Shown here piece after piece: positions 58,249 to 64,000 of a stretch of DNA of 64,000 nucleotides. The notes beneath the pieces are model-generated. The model made no database searches. It was not told the origin of the DNA and worked only from the letters and a program-made list of their open reading frames with translations. Each line of letters starts with the position of its first letter. The stretch's first letter is position 1. The position numbers were made by a program, and so were the translations under genes. Source of the stretch: CAZOKH01 sp964580315 (GTDB lineage Bacteria > Chloroflexota > Anaerolineae > Anaerolineales > Anaerolineaceae); assembly GCA_964580315.1 (NCBI GenBank), contig CAZOKH010000005.1, forward strand, positions 1 to 64,000, in the 5' to 3' direction.

Positions 58249-59331
58249 CTACTGAACTGCCAGTGGATCAATCTCACCTTTCTGAATTCCATCAATGGCA
58301 GCATCCACAGCCGCTTTCACGTCAGCCGGAACTTCGATCTGGTCGTTGTACCTGATCACCAGGCCGCCGTTCTTAAAGGTGAGGGTGTAGGCTTTGCCGC
58401 CCAGCACACCCGCCTGCCGGCTGGCAATCATGTCTTTGATGATGCCGGTCCAGTCATACACCTGGCTTGCCATCACCGCTTCGGGCGCCAGCGAAGTTTG
58501 ATCCCACTGGGTGCCCAGCCAGTAGCCCTGGTTGTCTTTTGCCACGCCAATGGCGCCCACCACCGATTGGGATGAACCGGTTAGAAAATCTGCGCCGGCT
58601 TTCATGTGGGTTTCAGCCGCAGCAGCCATCAAAGAAACATCGGAAAACGAACCAGTGTAGGTTACCGCCACATTCGCATCTGGTTTGGTTGCCAGCGCTC
58701 CGGCTTTAAAACCATCAACATACAGTTTAGCGTCGCCGGCTTCCACCGGTCCGCACACACCTAGCACACCGCTTTCTGACATCAGAGCCGCCAGCACACC
58801 CAGAACATAGCCGCCTTCCTGGGCTTCGGCTTGATAGGCGAACACATTCTCAATGCCGTCTTTCTGGAAAGTGTCAAGCGAGGTACCCCAGGCGAAGCTG
58901 GTTTCCGGGAAATCGGGGGCAACCTGCTGCAAAGAAGTGCCGTATTGCGAGCCGTGTGCAAGCACCAGGTCATAACCCTGCGAGGCATAATCACGAATGG
59001 CAGCCGCTGCGTCAGGCACATTGAACATGCCTTCTGAATAAGCGATTTCCATTTTGCTTTCGCCGCCCATTTCCGCCTGGATAATCTTCAACCCTTCATA
59101 CATCGACTGGCTGAAAGCGGCATCGGTGATCGAACTGGGCATCACAATAGCGACCCGAAAAACCTTGGCCTCTTCCTCCACCGGGGCGGCAGTCACTTCC
59201 ACCACCTGAACCACCGGTGTGCCTTCCACAATACGCGTCACCTCAACGGTTTGCGGCGCAGCCGGCGCACACGCGCTGAAAACCGCCGCCAAAATCAACA
59301 CCAATCCTATCCACAGAAACTTTGACTTCAT
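58249..59331 (-). CDS. BMP-family nucleoside-binding lipoprotein (paralogue)
   Basis: 360 residues. Signal peptide and lipobox FSACA (Cys near 21). Same fold and motifs as its neighbour: VAIVMPSSITDAAFSQSMYEG near 59-79, AYSEGMFNVPDAAAAIRDYA near 96-115, LAHGSQYGTSLQQVAPDFP near 122-140, and GSFSDVSLMAAAAETH near 225-240. The two receptors look about 60% identical by eye, with most differences in the N-terminal lobe, suggesting a recent tandem duplication and possibly split ligand ranges. I start at ATG 59331 with GGAGGG upstream; the frame is open to 59367. Confidence 0.9.
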   Translation of the reverse strand: MKSKFLWIGLVLILAAVFSACAPAAPQTVEVTRIVEGTPVVQVVEVTAAPVEEEAKVFRVAIVMPSSITDAAFSQSMYEGLKIIQAEMGGESKMEIAYSEGMFNVPDAAAAIRDYASQGYDLVLAHGSQYGTSLQQVAPDFPETSFAWGTSLDTFQKDGIENVFAYQAEAQEGGYVLGVLAALMSESGVLGVCGPVEAGDAKLYVDGFKAGALATKPDANVAVTYTGSFSDVSLMAAAAETHMKAGADFLTGSSQSVVGAIGVAKDNQGYWLGTQWDQTSLAPEAVMASQVYDWTGIIKDMIASRQAGVLGGKAYTLTFKNGGLVIRYNDQIEVPADVKAAVDAAIDGIQKGEIDPLAVQ

Positions 59332-59417
59332 TTTTTCCCTCCAAAGGAATAGAAATAACCTGACCAATTGACAAAACTCACACCAAACCTTTCTCTACAC
59401 CTCCTTCCCCTTCTTGC

Positions 59418-60350
59418 TTATGCCTCGCCGCGTTCAAACGGTTTGGTCAATGCAGTTGGCTGTTTTGCACGTCGAACAGAAAAAGCCAGCGCAACAATTG
59501 TCAGGATATACGGAAGCATTACCGCGATATCCGACGGCAAGTTGATTCCTTTCACTTGAATCCACAACTGTAAAGCATTCACAAAGCTGAATATCAGCGC
59601 GCCCACCAACACGCCGTATGGCCGCCACCCGCCAAAATAAACCAGCGCCACCGCAATAAAGCCCATGCCGTTGGTCATGTTTTCCTGGAACAGGTTAATT
59701 AAGGCGATGGACAGCGAGGCCCCGGCGATGCCCGAAAGCGCGCCCCCGATCATCAACGTAATATAACGAATCCAGGTTACGTTCACACCCACCGTGTCTG
59801 CCGCCTGCGGGTTTTGTCCCACAGCGCGCACCTTCAAGCCAAACGTGGTGCGGTTGAGAATAAAGTCGGAGATGGGCACCAGCAGGAACGCGCCGTACAC
59901 CAGCAGGCTGTGGTTGAATATGGCTTCGCCAATGATGGGCAGGTCGCCCAGCAGCGGAATTTTGATCGGCGAGAATCCCCTGATCGATTCCACCCCTCCC
60001 AGGGTCATCTTAAACAGCAGGCTGGAAAGTCCCAGCCCAAACAGGTGCATGCCAATGCCGCTGATGCCCTGCTGTGCCTGCAACGTCACGCTGATGACCG
60101 CCATAAATACGCCCATCAACAATCCCGTCAACGCGGCAGCGCCCAAACCCAGCCACAGGTTGCCGGTTTTCATCCCCACCAAAAAGCCCACATAGGCTCC
60201 CATCAACATCATGCCTTCAACCCCCAGGTTCAACACACCCGAACGCTGCACAAAGGTCTCGCCAATGGCGGCGTATAAATAGGGGGTCGCCAGGCGAATA
60301 CCCGAATAGAGGATGCCAATCAGTACCGGAAGTGTAAAGAGATCACCCAT
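59418..60350 (-). CDS. Nucleoside-type ABC importer permease (second)
   Basis: 310 residues, about eight membrane helices of the BPD_transp_2 (LivH/M-like) family. Motifs: LATPYLYAAIGETFVQRSGVLNLGVEGMMLMGA (in two parts: ATPYLYAAIGETFVQRSG and VLNLGVEGMMLMGAY near 18-50) and VGQNPQAADTVGVNV near 182-196, the EAA-like cytoplasmic loop. Start ATG 60350 (MGDLFTLPVLI) overlaps the other permease by eight bases, so the two are translationally linked. Forms the transport channel with the product of 60343-61425. Confidence 0.92.
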   Translation of the reverse strand: MGDLFTLPVLIGILYSGIRLATPYLYAAIGETFVQRSGVLNLGVEGMMLMGAYVGFLVGMKTGNLWLGLGAAALTGLLMGVFMAVISVTLQAQQGISGIGMHLFGLGLSSLLFKMTLGGVESIRGFSPIKIPLLGDLPIIGEAIFNHSLLVYGAFLLVPISDFILNRTTFGLKVRAVGQNPQAADTVGVNVTWIRYITLMIGGALSGIAGASLSIALINLFQENMTNGMGFIAVALVYFGGWRPYGVLVGALIFSFVNALQLWIQVKGINLPSDIAVMLPYILTIVALAFSVRRAKQPTALTKPFERGEA

Positions 60351-61425
60351 GAGTCTCCCTCCTGCGTGCGCGGCGGCGTCCCCAGATTTCACTGCCCACC
60401 ACAAACAGCACCACCAGGCCCAGTATGGTGTCAATCAATGCCGACGGCACCTGAACAGCGCGCTGCATTTTGTCTGCCCCCACCAGCAGCCCGCCAAATA
60501 ACACCGAAGCGGGAATGCTGCCCAGGGGATGCAGCCTGCCAAACAACGCCGCCACAATCCCCGAAAAACCATAACCGCCCGATAAACCTTCCAGCATACG
60601 GTGCTGCACACCCAGCACCTCGACCGCACCCGCCAGCCCGGCAAATGCACCGCCCAAAATGAGCGACAACGCCTGGTAGAACGGCACCGGTATGCCCGCG
60701 TAGCGCGAGGCTTCGGGATTCTCTCCCACCGCCCGGATGCGGTAGCCGATGGTGGTGCGCCACAGGAAGATATACACCAGCACCGCCAGCACCACCGCCA
60801 GGATGGCTCCCCCGTGCAGCAAGGTGCGCGGAACCAGCCGCACCAGCCACACGGAACGCGGCAGCAGCGCTGACTGGGCAATGCGCGTTCCGGCTTCAAT
60901 CTCCGCCGGGTCAATCATCGGCCCGCGCAGCAGGTAATTGCTCAACTGCACTGCAATGGCATTCATCATGATGGTGCTGAGAATTTCATTCACCCCCAGG
61001 CGTGCTTTTAAAATGCCCGGAACACCTCCCCATATTGCGCCGCCCAGCGCCCCCATCAACATACAGGCTGGCAGCAAAACCACACCCGGCGCCTGTTGAA
61101 AACCAATGGCAACCGCCGTGGCAGCCAGCGCCCCCACAATGATTTGACCTTCACCGCCAATGTTAGTCACCCCCCCGCGGAAAGCAATCGTCACGCCCAG
61201 ACCCACCAGCAGCAGCGGTGTGGCTTTCACCAGGGTTTGCGTCAAGCCCGAAACATCGCCAAACGCCCCCTTAATCAGTGATTCGTAGGCTGTCAATGGA
61301 TTGACCTTTAACACCATCAACATCACTGCACCGATTAACAGCGCCAGCGGGACAGCCACCAACGGCAGCAGGGCTTCAAGTGTCTGGTTTAATACCTGCC
61401 TGATCTCTGTTTTGTCCCTCGTCAT
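60343..61425 (-). CDS. Nucleoside-type ABC importer permease (first)
   Basis: 360 residues, about nine membrane helices, BPD_transp_2 family. Landmarks: ATPLLLVGLGVTIAFRGGVTNIGGEGQIIVGA (near 68-98; two parts, ATPLLLVGLGVTIAFRGG and VTNIGGEGQIIVGA) and the cytoplasmic loop VGENPEASRYAGIPV near 227-241. First gene of the importer operon (permease, permease, two receptors, ATPase). A 380-base leader with a strong promoter and a terminator-like hairpin precedes it. Substrate: most likely purine/pyrimidine nucleosides by family (BmpA-NupPQ type); sugars are a less likely alternative. Confidence 0.92.
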   Translation of the reverse strand: MTRDKTEIRQVLNQTLEALLPLVAVPLALLIGAVMLMVLKVNPLTAYESLIKGAFGDVSGLTQTLVKATPLLLVGLGVTIAFRGGVTNIGGEGQIIVGALAATAVAIGFQQAPGVVLLPACMLMGALGGAIWGGVPGILKARLGVNEILSTIMMNAIAVQLSNYLLRGPMIDPAEIEAGTRIAQSALLPRSVWLVRLVPRTLLHGGAILAVVLAVLVYIFLWRTTIGYRIRAVGENPEASRYAGIPVPFYQALSLILGGAFAGLAGAVEVLGVQHRMLEGLSGGYGFSGIVAALFGRLHPLGSIPASVLFGGLLVGADKMQRAVQVPSALIDTILGLVVLFVVGSEIWGRRRARRRETHG

Positions 61426-61485
61426 GCTCTTGGTTTTTCCTTTCCTCAGGACTGGCTTTTGATAGGATTATTGCTGTTAAAACAA

Positions 61486-61514
61486 GCAGGACTCTATTTG
61501 CAATAGAGTCCTGC
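61486..61514 (-). terminator. Terminator-like hairpin in the importer leader (possible attenuator)
   Basis: GCAGGACTCTATT and AATAGAGTCCTGC form a perfect 13-bp stem with a three-base loop. On the minus strand a short T-tract (TTGTTTT) follows, and on the plus strand a T6 run. It lies 61 bases upstream of the first permease and inside the leader started at 61804-61831. Another hairpin sits at 61694-61737 (ATTACC pairing with GGTAAT around CCGTTC/GAACGG). The 446-base gap 61426-61871 holds only these elements; a 55-codon frame from 61641 ends in the hairpin but lacks family features. Confidence 0.55.
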
Positions 61515-61803
61515 AACAGTTTTTTCCCAATCCCGGCAGTTCCAGGATTTTTAGAACGAAAGGCAGGTTATTCAGCATGTCAACCAGGCTCTGGTCAAGA
61601 AACCAATGCCGCGTTGTACGTGTTATCTGTTTATCCCTGCTCATTTCCCCTGAAAAACGAATGAGTGACATATTTACCTGCCAGATGTTGCCAATTACCA
61701 TGTTTTCCGTTCACCCGTGGTAAGCGGGAACGGTAATGAATCCATACTGACAGTTCCAACTCAGGATAATCATCCAGATATTTTTTTCAAAAGAACAATA
61801 AAG

Positions 61804-61831
61804 ATTGTAGCATAATTTCACCCCCAAACAA
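61804..61831 (-). promoter_or_regulatory. Promoter of the nucleoside importer operon
   Basis: TTGTTT (61826-61831) and TACAAT (61804-61809) are 16 bases apart on the minus strand, and TGC precedes the -10 box, giving an extended promoter. Transcription would start near 61797, about 370 bases before the first permease. It lies 40 bases past the end of the mtaB gene. Confidence 0.6.
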
Positions 61832-61871
61832 TACCCCTAATTGGAGTTATATAATCCAAATATTGTCTAGA

Positions 61872-63149
61872 CTACCCGGCTACGATTTCCCCGTTCAAGC
61901 CGTCGCGATTCAATCCCGTGGTTTTTACCAGGCTGAATTCATTCCACATGGAGCGCTTTCCAATTGCGCTCACCTGCAAATAATTGTCGGTCAAACCTCT
62001 CAACTGCCATTTGCCCTCGCCAGCCGGTTTTGCCGACTCCCAGAGCACTTTCACCTCTTGTCCCACAAAAGATTCGCGGTATCGCCGTGACGATTCAGCC
62101 AGCACAGCCCGCATTTGCTGGCTGCGAAGTTTGCCCACATCACCCGTCAGCATGCCCGGAAAAGCAGCGGCGGGCGTGCCGGGGCGCGGAGAAAACACAA
62201 ACACATGCCCGGCGGCAAAGTTCATGCGCCGCACAAAGTCCAGGCTCTCTTCAAACAATTCCAGGCTTTCGCCCGGGAATGCCACCATGATGTCGGTGGT
62301 GAGAGCCGCCTGCGGGCAGGCAGCGCGGATCTTTTCCACCCAGCGCGCGTATTCCTCTGGAGTGATACGCCGCCCCATGCGCCGCAAAATTTGCGCCGAA
62401 CCCGATTGCAGCGGCAGGTGCAAATGCCGGCACAGCCGCCCTTCCGCCATCAAGCGGATGATGTCATCATCCATATCCCAGGGCTCCAGCGAACTCAGGC
62501 GCAGCCGCCCAGGGTTCAGGTTGGCAGCCATTTCAATCAAGTCCACCAGCCGTCTGGCTGGCTGCAGGTCGCGACCCCAGAAGCCCAGGTTCACCCCGCT
62601 GAGCACAATCTCCCGGGCGCCGCTGTCCAGCGCAGCCTGAATGTCGTTCATCACACGTTCAGCCGGCATGCTCACCGCCTTGCCGCGCGCCACGCGCGTG
62701 ATGCAGAATGTGCAGAAATTCTCGCAGCCATCCTGGGCGCGGATGAACGCCCGCGTGCGAAAGTGCCTTCCGGGCAGCGGCTGGCGCGCCGTCAACCTGG
62801 CGTCCAGCGCATCTTCCTCCACCCCCAGCAATTGTGGAACCAGGCGCAGCTTGTCGGTGTTGGAAACAACCCGGTTTACCGGCCCCATGGCAAGCACCTC
62901 TTGCGGGCTCAGGGTTGCCCAGCAGCCGGTGACCACCACCTGCTTCGCGCCGGCGCGCGCCGCCTGGCGCACCTTCTTGCGCGAATCAACCACCGCCTGG
63001 TTGGTCACCGCGCAAGAGTTGATTACCACGCAGTCAGCCTGCCCGGGGTCATCCGTCAGGGTGTGCCCGGCAGCCAGAAATTGCCGCGCCATGTATTCGA
63101 TTTCGCTTTGATTGAGACGACACCCCACGGTGTCCAGGAAAACCTTCAT
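61872..63149 (-). CDS. mtaB: tRNA t6A37 methylthiotransferase MtaB
   Basis: 425 residues. Radical-SAM enzyme that makes ms2t6A at position 37 of ANN-reading tRNAs. The N-terminal UPF0004 domain binds one Fe-S cluster (Cys in TVGCRLNQSEIEYMA near 7-21, VINSCAVTNQAV near 47-58 and VVTGCWATLSPQEV near 75-88), the radical-SAM CxxxCxxC is CENFCTFCITRVARG near 144-158, and a TRAM-type end (FVGQEVKVLWESAKPAGEGKWQ) binds tRNA. Complete. It lies 12 bases after the lipoprotein gene at 63162, likely an operon. Confidence 0.95.
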   Translation of the reverse strand: MKVFLDTVGCRLNQSEIEYMARQFLAAGHTLTDDPGQADCVVINSCAVTNQAVVDSRKKVRQAARAGAKQVVVTGCWATLSPQEVLAMGPVNRVVSNTDKLRLVPQLLGVEEDALDARLTARQPLPGRHFRTRAFIRAQDGCENFCTFCITRVARGKAVSMPAERVMNDIQAALDSGAREIVLSGVNLGFWGRDLQPARRLVDLIEMAANLNPGRLRLSSLEPWDMDDDIIRLMAEGRLCRHLHLPLQSGSAQILRRMGRRITPEEYARWVEKIRAACPQAALTTDIMVAFPGESLELFEESLDFVRRMNFAAGHVFVFSPRPGTPAAAFPGMLTGDVGKLRSQQMRAVLAESSRRYRESFVGQEVKVLWESAKPAGEGKWQLRGLTDNYLQVSAIGKRSMWNEFSLVKTTGLNRDGLNGEIVAG

Positions 63150-63161
63150 ATCAATAACCCA

Positions 63162-63845
63162 TCAGGGTTGAACCACCGCAAAGTTGTCAAAAAACACATC
63201 CACACCGGCGGTTTCATACGCCCCCGCCAGCAGCCCTACATCACCTTCCACAAAATCGCCGTCACGGGTTTCAATCACCGTCTGGCGGTTGACCGCCAGG
63301 GATAAACGGTCGCCAATGCATTCGGCCCAAATTTGATTGACGGCATTGCCCTGCTGAATGGCTTCAGAATACTGCATTTGACCGCTTCCAAGCACCTGGT
63401 AGTCGCCGTCTTGCACTTTGCCAACGGCCGCATAACCGTCGCTGCTGATCAGGAAGACATAATAATTGCGGTCATCTTGATGGCGGCAGATCAAACCGTA
63501 ATGGTTATCCAGCGGGCCATTGAGCAGTACCGATTCCACGCCCAGTTTCACATCGCGGAAGCGTTTGCCCGCCACGCTCCAGGCATCCCGGTACGATTCA
63601 TCCACCAGGATGCGCAAACCACCCGCGCGATATTCCACCAGTGCGCCGTCAAAGTCGCCGGTCTTCCAGTTACCATTGGTCTCTGAAAAGTCGTCTGCGT
63701 ACAAAATTTCACCCGGCGCTGCATCTTGCGGTGCGCTTTGAAAAGGTTTAAGCAAATCGCATGCCGGCAAAATGAGCAGCAAAAACAAACCAGCCAACAG
63801 CAAAAAACGGAGTTTGTATTGAAAATGTTTTTGGTGAATTTTCAT
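63162..63845 (-). CDS. Lipoprotein with LamG/3-keto-disaccharide-hydrolase-like domain
   Basis: 227 residues. Signal peptide with lipobox ILPAC (Cys near 29). The mature part is a beta sandwich (ILYADDFSETNGNWKTGDFDG, FRDVKLGVESVLLNGPLDNHYGLICRHQDDRNYYVF) like the DUF1080/LamG carbohydrate-binding folds. I see no catalytic residues and call it a binding protein on the outer face of the membrane. Target unknown. It lies upstream of mtaB and has its own promoter-like TGT-TACAAT about 70 bases before the ATG. Confidence 0.85.
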   Translation of the reverse strand: MKIHQKHFQYKLRFLLLAGLFLLLILPACDLLKPFQSAPQDAAPGEILYADDFSETNGNWKTGDFDGALVEYRAGGLRILVDESYRDAWSVAGKRFRDVKLGVESVLLNGPLDNHYGLICRHQDDRNYYVFLISSDGYAAVGKVQDGDYQVLGSGQMQYSEAIQQGNAVNQIWAECIGDRLSLAVNRQTVIETRDGDFVEGDVGLLAGAYETAGVDVFFDNFAVVQP

Positions 63846-63914
63846 ATTTCGGTACCGGGCAGCAAGCCTGAATGAAATAATTCTTTGAAGCTGTTTTTCA
63901 ATTCATTGTGCCAG

Positions 63915-63923
63915 ATTGTAACA
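63915..63923 (-). promoter_or_regulatory. Extended -10 candidate for the lipoprotein-mtaB operon
   Basis: TGT-TACAAT on the minus strand about 70 bases before the ATG at 63845, without a convincing -35 box. Low confidence. Confidence 0.35.
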
Positions 63924-63932
63924 TGAACCCCC

Positions 63933-64000
63933 TTACCCGCCGGGAAAATATTGATCCAGCAAACGCTGCGCCTGCCCGGCGCTGATTGCATCCGTCTGAG
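63933..64000 (-). CDS. Partial CDS running off the window end
   Basis: Only the last 21 codons are visible, ending with TAA at 63933-63935. They read QTDAISAGQAQRLLDQYF then PGG. The frame is open to the edge and the composition is protein-like. It could equally be a short accidental frame; the family cannot be told. If real, it is the gene upstream of the lipoprotein on the same strand. Confidence 0.45.
   Translation of the reverse strand, partial: QTDAISAGQAQRLLDQYFPGG

Noticed and set aside
61477..61701. 74-codon minus-strand frame in the importer leader
   Set aside because: It runs through the terminator-like hairpin, has no family features, and its internal ATG has only a modest ribosome site; kept as a note under the leader hairpin, not as a gene.
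61800..61860. Resemblance of TATAACTCC...GTTTGGGGGT to a purine riboswitch
   Set aside because: The J2/3 core (TTTCTACC) and a matching P3 are missing, and the stretch lies upstream of and across the predicted promoter, so it would not be transcribed.
1..64000. CRISPR arrays, insertion sequences, prophage or integrase-linked tRNA ends
   Set aside because: No regularly spaced repeats, transposase or integrase frames, or direct-repeat attachment sites were seen.

Overview
The window looks like a stretch of core chromosome from a bacterium of the phylum Chloroflexota, most likely class Anaerolineae. This is an inference from protein style and gene content, not from a marker tree. Supporting signs are a single-membrane toolkit (many lipobox proteins, Lgt and LspA, no outer-membrane genes), an RbsA/BMP-type nucleoside importer, FhaA/FhaB-like proteins, TTG and GTG starts, and sigma-A-type promoters with frequent extended -10 boxes. 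I see no insertion sequence, prophage, CRISPR array or integron. Coding density is high and genes run in long co-directional blocks.

Layout. 1-3362: end of a tRNA-Met gene and a FecBCD-type ABC importer with a palindrome in its promoter. 3425-16350: radC diverging from sigA, then a long plus-strand run with a zinc-ribbon membrane protein, parAB, an amidohydrolase, two histidine kinases (the first with a c-di-GMP-type MshEN domain), a response regulator, a small conserved protein, an orphan CpaF ATPase, an XRE regulator, a TPR protein and a GNAT. 16338-20267 (minus): DUF554, cobalamin adenosyltransferase, an unknown protein, an orphan peptide-binding protein and secG. 20340-25841: PHP phosphoesterase, YbaK, rtcB-archease, two FHA proteins and a methyltransferase. 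26028-29527: MTA phosphorylase and a SEDS-PBP fusion whose transpeptidase half has lost its catalytic motifs. 29518-43632: tyrS, HNH, a metallo-hydrolase, an ABC exporter with a SpoIIM fusion, lgt, a phosphatidyltransferase, ftsK, an S1 protein, a membrane GAF/HTH sensor and purine nucleoside phosphorylase behind a structured leader. 43914-51679: threonine aldolase, rluD, lspA, T-box-controlled ileS and pyrimidine-nucleoside phosphorylase. 51773-55371: the rpmH-rnpA-yidD-yidC-jag operon with an added beta-propeller lipoprotein. 55490-61425: a BMP/nucleoside ABC importer. 61872-64000: mtaB, a lipoprotein and the end of another gene.

Themes. (1) Envelope growth: the FhaA-like, FhaB-like and RodA::PbpA order echoes the actinobacterial fhaA-fhaB-pstP-rodA-pbpA cluster, but without kinase or phosphatase here and with a dead-looking transpeptidase. 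(2) Nucleoside salvage: importer, purine and pyrimidine phosphorylases and MTA phosphorylase. (3) RNA-based control: an Ile T-box, a leader upstream of the purine phosphorylase that folds over a ribosome binding site, a 380-nt leader before the nucleoside importer, and terminators that share one sequence. (4) Signalling: a candidate c-di-GMP-responsive kinase near a secretion ATPase.

Starts were re-chosen from Shine-Dalgarno spacing where the longest frame looked too long; each case is stated. All functional names rest on motifs read by eye. No database search was possible.
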